Source: Blastococcus sp. LR1 (GTDB taxonomy: Bacteria > Actinomycetota > Actinomycetes > Mycobacteriales > Geodermatophilaceae). Taken from it: a DNA stretch of 64,000 nt. A program made the position numbers and the translations under genes. The number at the start of each line of letters is the position of its first letter. Within the stretch, counting starts at the first letter, position 1. Under the pieces are notes generated by a model that saw only the letters and a list, made by a program, of their open reading frames with translations, searched no databases and had not been told where the DNA came from. The DNA is taken from NCBI RefSeq assembly GCF_020166105.1, contig NZ_JAIUJY010000007.1, positions 124,001 through 188,000 of the forward strand. The letters run 5' to 3'. Below, one piece after another: positions 29,011-37,185 of this stretch.

Positions 29011-30314
29011 CTCCGGAGCCTCCGGCCGGCGTCGCTCCCGGCCGCGCGGCCGGTCATGCGGACGTGCAGCACCGCCGCGAGCACGTACCCGGCCCCCACC
29101 ACTGCCAGCACCGGCCGGGAGACGCCGGAGGCCGGCAGCACGAGCGCGGCGGCGGCGACCGCCGCGACGTAGCCGACGTTGGCGACCGTGTCGTACACGG
29201 AGAACACCCGACCGCGGTGGGCGTCGTCGACGCGCTCCTGGAGCGTGCTGTCGACGCAGATCTTCACGCCCTGGCCCAGGAAGCCGAGCAGGAAGCCGGC
29301 CGCGACGGCGGCGCCGGGGTGGAAGAGCAGCCCGAGTCCGAGCTGGGAGAGCCCGCCGACGACCAGCAGGGCGACGGTCCAGGCCTGCCGGCCGAACCGG
29401 TCGACCACGACGGGGGTCAGCACCGCCGCGCTCACCGTGCCCACGGCACCGGCGGCGACCACCTGGCTGAGGCCGGTCAGCCCGCCGGGGAAGAGCCCGC
29501 TACCCGCGGTGAAGGTGCCGCGGTGCAGCAGCAGGGTCATCAGCGTCAGGATCCCGAACAGGCACCGGTGCAGGCCGATGACCGTGAGGGCGGCCCGGGC
29601 CGGGAGATCGCGCCAGACGTGCCGGGCTCCCGAGACCATGCCGGCGGCCACCTGGCCCACCGTCAGCCGGGCCGTGCGGACGACGTCGTCCGGGCCGAGG
29701 TACGCGCGGTCGAACCCGGACACCACCGCCGCCGCGCCGAGGTAGGGCAGCGCGGCGGCCAGCGCCATCGCGGCGTACCCGGCGTCGCCCGAGCCGGTCA
29801 GCGGCAGCAGGACCAGGGCCGCGGCGCCGCCGACGACCGTGGCGGCGGAGCCCGACGTCGTCGAGAGCGCGTTGGCCGGCACGAGGGAGGCCTGGTCGGT
29901 CGTGTGCGGCAGCCCCGCGGACAGCGCGGAGAGGATGAACCGGTTGACGGAGAAGACCGCCAGCCCGGCCGCGTAGAAGGCGGGTCCGTCGATGCCGGCC
30001 AGGATCGTCGCGGCGACCACCGCCACGAGCACCGCACGCAGCAGGTTCGCCCGCAGCAGCACCTGGCGCCGGCTCCAGCGGTCCAGCCACACCCCGGCGA
30101 ACGGCCCGACCAGCGAGTAGGGCAGGAGCAGCACCGCGAACGCGGCGGCGACATCGGCCGGCTCGGCGGCACGCTGCGGGTTGAACAGCACGGTGCCGGC
30201 CAGGGCCGCCTGGAGGACGCCGTCGCCGAACTGGGAGAGCAGGCGGGTGCCCAGCAGCCGGCGGAAGTCCCGGCGGGCCAGCAGCGAGCGCACCGCCGTC
30301 CCCGCCCTGGCCAC
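29007..30314 (-). CDS. MFS transporter
   Basis: A 435-residue polytopic protein with about 12 helices and the MFS loop motif GVWLDRWSRRQVLLRANLLRAV between helices 2 and 3 (a D-R-x-x-R-R variant), repeated weakly in VVDRFGRQAW. It looks like the MFS_1/MFS_3 efflux group; substrate unknown. The GTG start is preceded by TAGGCT at 6 nt, a leaderless promoter. It converges on the protease gene with a 4-nt overlap of stops. Confidence 0.85.
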   Translation of the reverse strand: MARAGTAVRSLLARRDFRRLLGTRLLSQFGDGVLQAALAGTVLFNPQRAAEPADVAAAFAVLLLPYSLVGPFAGVWLDRWSRRQVLLRANLLRAVLVAVVAATILAGIDGPAFYAAGLAVFSVNRFILSALSAGLPHTTDQASLVPANALSTTSGSAATVVGGAAALVLLPLTGSGDAGYAAMALAAALPYLGAAAVVSGFDRAYLGPDDVVRTARLTVGQVAAGMVSGARHVWRDLPARAALTVIGLHRCLFGILTLMTLLLHRGTFTAGSGLFPGGLTGLSQVVAAGAVGTVSAAVLTPVVVDRFGRQAWTVALLVVGGLSQLGLGLLFHPGAAVAAGFLLGFLGQGVKICVDSTLQERVDDAHRGRVFSVYDTVANVGYVAAVAAAALVLPASGVSRPVLAVVGAGYVLAAVLHVRMTGRAAGSDAGRRLRS

Positions 30315-30320
30315 CCGGGC

Positions 30321-30326
30321 AGCCTA
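30321..30326 (-). promoter_or_regulatory. Leaderless -10 element of the MFS gene
   Basis: TAGGCT on the minus strand, 6 nt before the GTG at 30314. Confidence 0.55.
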
Positions 30327-30380
30327 TGGCCGCGCGCTCGGGCCGTACCCGGGGCCGTTCGGTGGGGCACACTGGGGAAG

Positions 30381-31043
30381 ATGTCCCCGGTGCCCGCGAC
30401 GCCCGATCCCGACTCCGGTCCGCCGCCTCGGCCCGTGACCGGCCGCCGCCGCGTGCGTGCCGTTCCGGCGCTGTCGATCGGCTGCCTCGACGACGTCAGC
30501 GCGGGCAGTCTCCTGGTGGCCATGCCCTCGCTGCAGGACCCGACGTTCGCCGGCACCGTCGTCTACGTCCTGGACCACTCCGACACCGGGACGCTGGGCG
30601 TCGTCCTCGGCCGTCCCAGTCAGGTGCAGATCCGGGACGTCCTGCCCGGCTGGTGCGACCTCGCGGTGGAACCGGGGGTCTTCCACGTCGGCGGCCCGTG
30701 CGAGACCGACACCGCGCTGTGCCTGGCCACCGCCGGGGAGCCGGACCCGGCGGCCGGGCTCCGGCCGGTGGCCGGTGACGTGCACCTGGTCGACCTCGAC
30801 GGGGACCCCGAGGCCCTGGCCGGCCGGCTCACCGGGCTGCGGGTGTTCGCCGGCTACGCGGGCTGGTCCCCCGGTCAGCTGGCCGGGGAGATCGCCGAGG
30901 GCGCCTGGGCGTGCGTGCCCAGCTCCTCCGGGGACGTGCTCAGCCAGTTGTCCGGCCCGGAGCTGTGGCGCGACGTGATGGGCCGCCAGACCGGCCGTCT
31001 CGCGGTGCTCTCCACCGCGCCCGCGGACCCCGCCGCGAACTGA
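30381..31043 (+). CDS. YqgE/AlgH family protein (UPF0301)
   Basis: A 220-residue protein with the family pattern AGSLLVAMPSLQDPTFAGTVVYVLDH near residue 38, GVVLGRPSQVQIRDVLP, FHVGGPC and VFAGYAGWSPGQLAGEIAEGAW. The biochemical role of the family is unclear. It has about 30 additional N-terminal residues. The ATG at 30381 is preceded by GGGGAAG, and CACACT 7 nt upstream resembles a leaderless -10. Two terminator hairpins follow. Confidence 0.92.
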   Translation: MSPVPATPDPDSGPPPRPVTGRRRVRAVPALSIGCLDDVSAGSLLVAMPSLQDPTFAGTVVYVLDHSDTGTLGVVLGRPSQVQIRDVLPGWCDLAVEPGVFHVGGPCETDTALCLATAGEPDPAAGLRPVAGDVHLVDLDGDPEALAGRLTGLRVFAGYAGWSPGQLAGEIAEGAWACVPSSSGDVLSQLSGPELWRDVMGRQTGRLAVLSTAPADPAAN

Positions 31044-31102
31044 TCGTCCGACGCGCCCGCGAAGGGCTGCGCGACCGCGGCGGGTCTGGTAAGAAGGACG
31101 TC

Positions 31103-31137
31103 GGGAAGGGCGGTCTGGGGAAGAGACCGCCCTTCCC
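31103..31137 (+). terminator. Terminator after yqgE, first hairpin
   Basis: GGGAAGGGCGGTCT pairs perfectly with AGACCGCCCTTCCC around a 7-nt loop, followed by ACTTTTT. A textbook intrinsic terminator. Confidence 0.92.
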
Positions 31138-31145
31138 ACTTTTTC

Positions 31146-31170
31146 GGCCCCTCCTCGGAGGGGCCTTTTT
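31146..31170 (+). terminator. Terminator after yqgE, second hairpin
   Basis: GGCCCCTCC-TC-GGAGGGGCC followed by TTTTT; a backup terminator 8 nt after the first. The T-run runs into the stop codon of the convergent lipoprotein gene. Confidence 0.92.
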
Positions 31171-31931
31171 CACACGCCGAACGCCTTCGCCACCTTCGGG
31201 TGGTCCGCCGCGGCCGCCGTCTCCGCCGCTGTCGGCAGGGTCACCTGCCGGGTCCCGTGGTCGGCGAGCGTGAGCGTCACGTCCAGGCCGCTGTCCGGGA
31301 GCGTGGCGCGGTACTGCACCAGCGTCTGGTCCCCCGCGTCGACCGCGACGCTGCGTCCCTCGCGGAGCCGGTAGACGACCGTCGGGCGGCCGTCGATCGG
31401 CTCCTCGGCCTGCCAGCGGTAGGGACCGTCGAGGAAGAGGGCGGGGTCGTCGGCCTCGGGCTGCGCGAGGTTGAGCAGCATCGCCACCAGGACGTCGAGG
31501 AGTTCGGGGTCCTCCGGGTCGGCGGGGAGCTCGCGGCGGAGGTAGGCGGCGTCCGGTGCGCCGTCGGCGGCCAGGGCGTCGGCCAGCCCGGGGACGTCGC
31601 CGCACCACAGCTCGTCGCGGTCGAAGAAGAGGGTGCGGGAGTCGCGCTCCTCGTCGTCGACCACGGTCACGGCCTGGGCCCGGCCGACCCCCCGTTCGAA
31701 GTCGACCTCGCCGGTCAGCTCGAGCAGGGCGTCGTCGCCGAAGGGCACCGAGACGACGAAGTCGGCGCCGCCCTCTTCGTGGTTGCGGTGCAGCAGCTCG
31801 GCCAGTGTCGCGGCCTCGTCCTCGGTGATCGCCTCCCCCGGCGAGCGCTCGTCGGCGGAGCACCCGGCGAGGAGGAGCAGCGCGAGCGCCGCCGTCCCTG
31901 CCCGGGTGGCGAGCGGACGGCGGGCGGGCAT
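31170..31931 (-). CDS. Putative lipoprotein
   Basis: A 253-residue protein with a signal peptide ending in the lipobox LLLLAGC (lipidated cysteine about residue 24), so it should be anchored on the outer face of the membrane. The mature part has a pattern (VSVPFGDDALLELTGEVDFERG, then TLFFDRDELWCG) reminiscent of LppX/LprG-like beta-sheet lipoproteins, but no firm family is claimed. The ATG has TAGGCT 7 nt upstream, a leaderless promoter. Confidence 0.82.
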   Translation of the reverse strand: MPARRPLATRAGTAALALLLLAGCSADERSPGEAITEDEAATLAELLHRNHEEGGADFVVSVPFGDDALLELTGEVDFERGVGRAQAVTVVDDEERDSRTLFFDRDELWCGDVPGLADALAADGAPDAAYLRRELPADPEDPELLDVLVAMLLNLAQPEADDPALFLDGPYRWQAEEPIDGRPTVVYRLREGRSVAVDAGDQTLVQYRATLPDSGLDVTLTLADHGTRQVTLPTAAETAAAADHPKVAKAFGV

Positions 31932-31938
31932 GCCCGGG

Positions 31939-31944
31939 AGCCTA
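31939..31944 (-). promoter_or_regulatory. Leaderless -10 element of the lipoprotein gene
   Basis: TAGGCT on the minus strand lies 7 nt before the ATG at 31931. Confidence 0.55.
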
Positions 31945-31982
31945 GGGAGCGCAGCTCCCTCCGCCGGGCAGGAAACGCAGCA

Positions 31983-32012
31983 GGGCCCGCATCCCCTGAG
32001 AGATGCGGGCCC
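31983..32012 (-). terminator. Terminator hairpin after ino1
   Basis: GGGCCCGCATC and GATGCGGGCCC form an 11-bp perfect stem with an 8-nt loop, 74 nt beyond the ino1 stop on the minus strand. There is no T-run. Confidence 0.6.
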
Positions 32013-32086
32013 CGGTGACTGTCTGGAACGGCCGGCCTTCAGGGTCCCGCGCCGAGCGTGCGAGGCGTGGGGGGGAGGCCGGTCCT

Positions 32087-33166
32087 TTAACGCTCGATGG
32101 TGCCGGCGATGAAGGCCTCGACGGCGTCGCGGGCCTCGCTGTCGTCGTACTGCACCGGCGGGCTCTTCATGAAGTACGACGACGCCGACAGGATCGGGCC
32201 GCCGATCCCGCGGTCCTTGGCGATCTTCGCGGCGCGGACGGCGTCGATGATGATGCCGGCCGAGTTCGGGGAGTCCCAGACCTCGAGCTTGTACTCGAGG
32301 CTCAGCGGGACGTCACCGAACGCGCGGCCCTCGAGGCGGACGTAGGCCCACTTGCGGTCCGAGAGCCACGGCACGTGGTCCGACGGGCCGATGTGCACGT
32401 TGTCCTTGCCCATGTCCCGGTCCACCTGGCTGGTGACGGCCTGGGTCTTGGAGATCTTCTTGGACTCCAGGCGCTCGCGCTCGAGCATGTTCTTGAAGTC
32501 CATGTTGCCACCGACGTTCAGCTGCATCGTGCGGTCGAGCTGCACGCCGCGGTCCTCGAACAGCTTGGCGAGCACACGGTGGGTGATGGTGGCGCCGACC
32601 TGGCTCTTGATGTCGTCACCGACGATCGGCACACCGGCGGCGGTGAACTTGTCCGCCCACTCCTTGGTGCCGGCGATGAAGACCGGCAGCGCGTTCACGA
32701 AGGCGACGCCGGCGTCGATCGCGGCCTGCGCGTAGAACTCGGCGGCCTGCTGCGATCCGACGGGGAGGTAGCAGACGAGGACGTCGGCGCCGGACTCGCG
32801 CAGGGCGGTGACCATGTCGGCCGGAGAATCGTCGGACTCCTCGATCGTCTCGCGGTAGTACTTGCCGAGACCGTCGAGCGTGGTGCCGCGCTGCACGGTC
32901 ACGCCCAGCGGCGGGACGTCGCAGATCTTGATCGTGTTGTTCTCGCTGGCCACGATGGCCTCGGAGAGGTCACGCCCGACCTTCTTGGCATCCACGTCGA
33001 ACGCGGCGACGAACTCGATGTCGGAGACGTGGTACTCGCCGAACCGGACGTGCATCAGCCCCGGCACGGACGCCGTCTCGTCGGCGTCCTTGTAGTACTC
33101 GACGCCCTGCACGAGCGAGGCGGCGCAGTTACCGACGCCGACGATGGCGACCTTGACTGACCCCAT
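32087..33166 (-). CDS. ino1: myo-Inositol-3-phosphate synthase
   Basis: Converts glucose 6-phosphate to inositol 3-phosphate, the first step toward phosphatidylinositol and mycothiol. The 359-residue protein matches the actinobacterial short form: [20 protein letters not shown] (NAD), [52 protein letters not shown], and the catalytic lysine region [23 protein letters not shown] strong GGAGAAGGAG precedes the ATG. It lies 93 nt downstream of padR on the same strand; the pair is conserved in mycobacteria (Rv0046c-Rv0047c). Confidence 0.96.
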   Translation of the reverse strand: MGSVKVAIVGVGNCAASLVQGVEYYKDADETASVPGLMHVRFGEYHVSDIEFVAAFDVDAKKVGRDLSEAIVASENNTIKICDVPPLGVTVQRGTTLDGLGKYYRETIEESDDSPADMVTALRESGADVLVCYLPVGSQQAAEFYAQAAIDAGVAFVNALPVFIAGTKEWADKFTAAGVPIVGDDIKSQVGATITHRVLAKLFEDRGVQLDRTMQLNVGGNMDFKNMLERERLESKKISKTQAVTSQVDRDMGKDNVHIGPSDHVPWLSDRKWAYVRLEGRAFGDVPLSLEYKLEVWDSPNSAGIIIDAVRAAKIAKDRGIGGPILSASSYFMKSPPVQYDDSEARDAVEAFIAGTIER

Positions 33167-33259
33167 GACTCTCCTTCTCCCTGGACCGTTGGTCCGGTGT
33201 ACGTGAACCGCGAGCGGTCCGGTGATGACTGACGGAGGGGCCTGGCCCCGCCGCCTGGT

Positions 33260-33847
33260 TCAGGTCGTGCCGGGGGGCTCGTGCGAACCGCCCTCGCCCT
33301 CCCGGCGTTCGGAATCGATCAGCTCCGACAGCCAGCGGACCTCCCGGTCCACCGAGTCCAGGCCGTGCCGCTGCAGCTCGAGGGTGTAGCGGTCGAGCCG
33401 CTCGCGGGTCCGGCTCAGCGAGGCTCGCAGCCCTTCCCGCTGCTGCTCGACCGTGCGCCGGCGGCCCTCGAGGATCCGCAGCCGCGCGTCCCGGGCCGTG
33501 TGCCGGAAGAAGGCCAGGCGGACCCCGAAGAGCCCGTCGTCGTCGTAGGCCTCCGGGCCGGTCTGGCCGACGAGCTCGTGGAAGCGTTCCTTGCCTTCCG
33601 CGGTGATCGTGTAGACCACCTTCCCGCGCCGTCCGGTGAGCGGCGGTGCGTCGGCCGGCAGCAGGGCACGCGGGGTGGGCTCATCGGTGGTGATGAGCCC
33701 GGCCGCCTGCATCCGCCGCAGCGCGGGGTACAGCGAGCCGTAGGAGATGCTGCGCAGCCCGCCGAGGACGGCCGCGAGCTGCTTGCGCAGCTCGTACCCG
33801 TGCATCGGGGACTGGTGCAGCAGACCGAGGATGGCGAACTCGAGCAT
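33260..33847 (-). CDS. PadR family transcriptional regulator
   Basis: A 195-residue PadR protein: winged helix at the N-terminus (EFAILGLLHQSPMHGYELRKQL, SYGSLYPALRRMQAAGLI, KVVYTITAEGKERFHEL) and a C-terminal coiled-coil dimerisation region. ATG at 33847 has GGGAGGG upstream; longer readings have no family similarity. A perfect 10-bp-arm inverted repeat 26-48 nt upstream is a likely operator for autoregulation, and ino1 may be in the same transcript. Confidence 0.92.
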   Translation of the reverse strand: MLEFAILGLLHQSPMHGYELRKQLAAVLGGLRSISYGSLYPALRRMQAAGLITTDEPTPRALLPADAPPLTGRRGKVVYTITAEGKERFHELVGQTGPEAYDDDGLFGVRLAFFRHTARDARLRILEGRRRTVEQQREGLRASLSRTRERLDRYTLELQRHGLDSVDREVRWLSELIDSERREGEGGSHEPPGTT

Positions 33848-33871
33848 CTCGCCCTCCCGTCGTCTCCGTGT

Positions 33872-33894
33872 CGATGTATCGCCACGATACATCG
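33872..33894. promoter_or_regulatory. Probable PadR operator
   Basis: CGATGTATCG-CCA-CGATACATCG, a perfect inverted repeat with 10-bp arms and the ATGT...ACAT half-sites typical of PadR/LmrR operators, placed just upstream of padR in the divergent gap with the DUF5318 gene. Confidence 0.8.
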
Positions 33895-33992
33895 GCCCGT
33901 ATGCGCCCGTCGTCGCGGGACGGTCGGGGCGCATGGTGCGCAGCGCGGCGTATGTCGCCGCATGGGAGACCCCATCCGCGACGCGCCGTGCG

Positions 33993-33998
33993 TACATT
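33993..33998 (+). promoter_or_regulatory. Leaderless -10 element of the DUF5318 gene
   Basis: TACATT with 7 nt to the GTG at 34006; no Shine-Dalgarno precedes that start. Confidence 0.6.
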
Positions 33999-34005
33999 GG
34001 CGCCC

Positions 34006-34422
34006 GTGCCCGGACGTCGATCCGTCGTGGACTACTCGCTGCAGCGGCGAGCCGTCCTCGCCGACGTGCACGCAGGGCGCGCCGGTCTGTTCGAGGTCTG
34101 CGACGCCAGTCCGTACCTCTCCCGGGCCGCGAAGTACCACGGGCAGCAGACGGACGTGACCTGTCCGGTCTGCCGCCGGGACCGCGTGACACTGGTGAGC
34201 TACGTGTACGGCGACCGCCTCGGGCCGGTGGCAGGTCAGGCCAAGACGGAGGCCGAGCTCGCCCGCATGGACGCCGCCCAGGAGGAGTTCTCCGTGTACC
34301 GCGTCGAGGTGTGCCGCAGCTGCGGCTGGAACCACCTCGACTGCTCCTACGTCCTCGGTGCCGAGCCCGAGCCGGGGCGCCAGTCCCGGCGGGGGCGCCG
34401 CCGGGTGGCCACGGAGAAGTAG
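34006..34422 (+). CDS. DUF5318 family zinc-ribbon protein
   Basis: A 138-residue protein equivalent by position and sequence to mycobacterial Rv0049. Two CxxC pairs, CPVCRRDRV and CRSCGWNHLDCSY, make a zinc ribbon about 45 residues apart. The C-terminus is basic (RQSRRGRRR). No function is established. GTG at 34006 (VPGRRSVVDYSLQRRAVL) is supported by the leaderless promoter. It precedes the PBP gene by 138 nt, an arrangement kept in mycobacteria. Confidence 0.85.
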   Translation: MPGRRSVVDYSLQRRAVLADVHAGRAGLFEVCDASPYLSRAAKYHGQQTDVTCPVCRRDRVTLVSYVYGDRLGPVAGQAKTEAELARMDAAQEEFSVYRVEVCRSCGWNHLDCSYVLGAEPEPGRQSRRGRRRVATEK

Positions 34423-34560
34423 TCGGTCGGCCGGTCTCCGGCCCGCGCACGCGGGACGGGACCGGCGGCCTCGCGGGTCCGACCCGCTCCACAGCTGAAG
34501 ACGCTCCACCGCGTCCGGGCAGGTGCCCGGCGCCCATGACAGTCAGGAAGGGGTGTGCTC

Positions 34561-37164
34561 GTGCCCAGTCACGACGAGACCTCGCCCGTCGCGCCGCGGT
34601 CCGGGTCGGTCCGCCGACCGTCGGCCACGCGTACCCGCAGCACCGGCGGAGGAGGCGGCGGCGCAGGCCGGCCGCCGGCCGGTGGCCGCGGGCGTCCGCC
34701 CGTGCCGCCCCGTGCCGGCACCACGGCCTCCCGCGGGGGCACGACCGCGTCCCGCGGCGGCACGACCGCCGCGCGCTCCGGGGCCGCGGGGTCGGGTCGT
34801 CCGCCGGCCCGCCCGGGGACGAAGGGCCCGGCCACGAAGGGCAAGGCCGCGCGCAGCAAGAAGCAGAAGCGCAAGCGCCGGCTGAAGATCGCCGCCGCGG
34901 TGATGGGCGGGATGCTCGCGCTGCTCTGCGTGTTCGTCGGCGTCGTCTACGCCAGCACCGAGGTGCCGAGCCCCGACTCGGTCTCCACCAAGCAGACGAC
35001 GATCATGTACTACTCCGACGGCGTCACCGAGATGGCCCGGCTGGGCGACGAGAACCGCACGAACGTGCCGCTGGCCCAGATCTCCGAGCCGGCGCAGCGG
35101 GCGGTGCTCGCCGCGGAGAACCGCAGCTTCTACACCGATCCCGGCATCTCCTTCACCGGCATCGTGCGCGCCGCCTGGAACAACGTCAGCGGCGGCTCGA
35201 CCCAGGGTGGCTCCACGATCACCCAGCAGTACGTCAAGAACGCGTTCCTGACGTCGGAGCAGACGTTCAGCCGCAAGTTCCAGGAGCTCTTCCTGGCGAT
35301 CAAGCTGGACAACAACTTCTCGAAGGAGCAGATCCTCGAGAACTACCTCAACACCATCTACTACGGCCGCGGCGCCTACGGCATCGAGGCCGCGGCGAAC
35401 ACCTACTTCGGCGTGCCCGCGGCACAGCTCACCGCGCAGCAGGGCGCCGTGCTCGCCGTCCTGGTGCGCAGCCCGTCGGCCTACGACCCGGAGGTCAACC
35501 CGGAGGGCGCCCAGGACCGCTGGGGCCTGGTCCTCGACGCGATGGTCGAGGAGGGCTGGCTCACCGACGGCGAGCGCGAGGCCTCGGTCTACCCGCCGGT
35601 GCTGCCCAAGGGCGGTGCCACCCTTGGCATGCCGACGGGTCCCGAGGGCCACATCGTCAGTCAGGTCCGCAGCGAGCTCGAAGCGCTCGAGTACCCCGAG
35701 CAGCAGATCAACGCCGGCGGCCTGCGGATCACCACCACGATCAGCAAGCCGGCGCAGGACGCCGCCGCCGCCAGCGTCCAGGCGGTCATGGAGGGGGAGC
35801 CGGAAGGTCTGCGGGAGGCGCTGGTCGCCATCGATCCCCGCACCGGCGGCATCGTGGCCTACTACGGCGGCCAGGACGGCGTCGGCACCGACTACGCGCA
35901 AGCCCAGCGCCAGCCGGGCTCGTCGGTGAAGCCCTACGTGCTGGCCACGGCGCTGGACCAGGGCATCGGCATCCAGGCTCGTCGGGACGGCAGCAACAAC
36001 CAGGAGTTCGAGGACCGCCCGGGCCTGCCGGTCGTCAACTCCGGCGGCGCCAGCTGCCCGGCCTGCACCCTGACCGAGGCCATGACCCGCTCGCTGAACA
36101 CCACGTACTACGGCCTGGCCTACGAGGTCGGCCCGGAGAACGTGCGGGAGACCATCCGTGCGGCCACCGGGCTGCCGGACACGTGGCAGGGCGGCAACCT
36201 CAAGGGGGACCGGACCCTGGCCAGCGGGGAGAGCGGGACCACCGGCTCCTCGATCGGCATCGGCGAGTACGAGATGCGCCCGATCGACCAGGCCCAGGGC
36301 TTCGCGACCCTGGCCGCGGGCGGGATCTACCGGCCGGCGCACTTCATCGCCAAGGTCACCGACAGCGCCGGCACGGTGCTGGTGGACAACCCCGGTGAGC
36401 CCGGGGACCAGGTGCTGCAGAGCGACGTCGTCAACGACGTGACCGTGGCGACGAAGGGTGTGGCGGCCTACTCGAAGCGGTCGCTGGACGGCGGCCGCGA
36501 GGTGGCCAGCAAGACCGGTACGCAGGGCCAGGGCGAGAACAACTCCGATGCCTGGATGGTGGGCTACACGCCGTCGATCTCGGCCGCGGTGTGGATGGGC
36601 AACGACTCACCCAGCGACCCGATCGAGACCGTCGACGGGCGGATCATCTACGGCTCGGGGCTGCCCGGTGCCATCTGGCAGCGGTTCATGAACGCCGTGC
36701 TGTCCGGGACCCCCAAGGAGGACCTCCCGGACAAGGCGCTCATCCGCGGGGACAGCGGCGAGGGCGTGGCCGCACCCACGACCGAGGCCCCGGCCCCCCG
36801 GCCGACGCAGCCGGTGGTCGTGGACAGCGACGGGGACGGCGTCCCGGACAGCCAGGACTTCGCCCCGAACGACCGCACGGTGACCACGCGGCCGACGCAG
36901 CCGAGGGACAGCGACGGGGACGGCGTCCCGGACAGCCAGGACTACGCCCCGAACGACCCCTCGGTGACCACGCGGCCGGCCGACACCGGCAATCCGGGCG
37001 GGGGCACGGGAACGGGTGACGGCACGGGGGGTGGTGGCACGGGCGACGGCACGGGCGACGGCGGCACGGGCGACGGCACCGGCACGAACCCGGGCGGCGG
37101 TGGCGGGAGCGCCCCGGGCCAGCCGGCACCCGGCCAGCCGGTCCTGCCCCCCGGGAACCGCTGA
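34561..37164 (+). CDS. ponA: Bifunctional penicillin-binding protein (transglycosylase/transpeptidase), PonA type
   Basis: Class A PBP that polymerises and cross-links peptidoglycan. The 867-residue protein has a cytoplasmic low-complexity basic N-terminus, one membrane helix (about 108-133), a GT51 domain (ENRSFYTDPGISFTGIVRA near 185; GGSTITQQYVKN), and a transpeptidase domain with SSVK (Ser about 454), SLN (about 511) and KTGT (about 651). The C-terminal tail holds two 28-residue repeats with DSDGDGVPDSQD, like calcium-binding thrombospondin type-3 repeats, then a Gly/Thr/Asp-rich stretch. GTG at 34561 has AGGAAGG at good spacing; GTG at 34555 is too close to it. Confidence 0.95.
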   Translation: MPSHDETSPVAPRSGSVRRPSATRTRSTGGGGGGAGRPPAGGRGRPPVPPRAGTTASRGGTTASRGGTTAARSGAAGSGRPPARPGTKGPATKGKAARSKKQKRKRRLKIAAAVMGGMLALLCVFVGVVYASTEVPSPDSVSTKQTTIMYYSDGVTEMARLGDENRTNVPLAQISEPAQRAVLAAENRSFYTDPGISFTGIVRAAWNNVSGGSTQGGSTITQQYVKNAFLTSEQTFSRKFQELFLAIKLDNNFSKEQILENYLNTIYYGRGAYGIEAAANTYFGVPAAQLTAQQGAVLAVLVRSPSAYDPEVNPEGAQDRWGLVLDAMVEEGWLTDGEREASVYPPVLPKGGATLGMPTGPEGHIVSQVRSELEALEYPEQQINAGGLRITTTISKPAQDAAAASVQAVMEGEPEGLREALVAIDPRTGGIVAYYGGQDGVGTDYAQAQRQPGSSVKPYVLATALDQGIGIQARRDGSNNQEFEDRPGLPVVNSGGASCPACTLTEAMTRSLNTTYYGLAYEVGPENVRETIRAATGLPDTWQGGNLKGDRTLASGESGTTGSSIGIGEYEMRPIDQAQGFATLAAGGIYRPAHFIAKVTDSAGTVLVDNPGEPGDQVLQSDVVNDVTVATKGVAAYSKRSLDGGREVASKTGTQGQGENNSDAWMVGYTPSISAAVWMGNDSPSDPIETVDGRIIYGSGLPGAIWQRFMNAVLSGTPKEDLPDKALIRGDSGEGVAAPTTEAPAPRPTQPVVVDSDGDGVPDSQDFAPNDRTVTTRPTQPRDSDGDGVPDSQDYAPNDPSVTTRPADTGNPGGGTGTGDGTGGGGTGDGTGDGGTGDGTGTNPGGGGGSAPGQPAPGQPVLPPGNR
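36823..36990 (+). repeat. Tandem 84-bp repeat encoding DSDGDG calcium-type motifs
   Basis: Two adjacent 84-bp units (36823-36906 and 36907-36990) inside ponA. The first 51 bases of each unit differ at very few positions; the remainder diverges. Each encodes DSDGDGVPDSQD(F/Y)APND followed by a TTRP linker. A further short Gly-Thr-Gly-Asp repeat follows at about 37006-37085. Confidence 0.85.
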
Positions 37165-37185
37165 GCCATCCCGCACACTGCTCGC

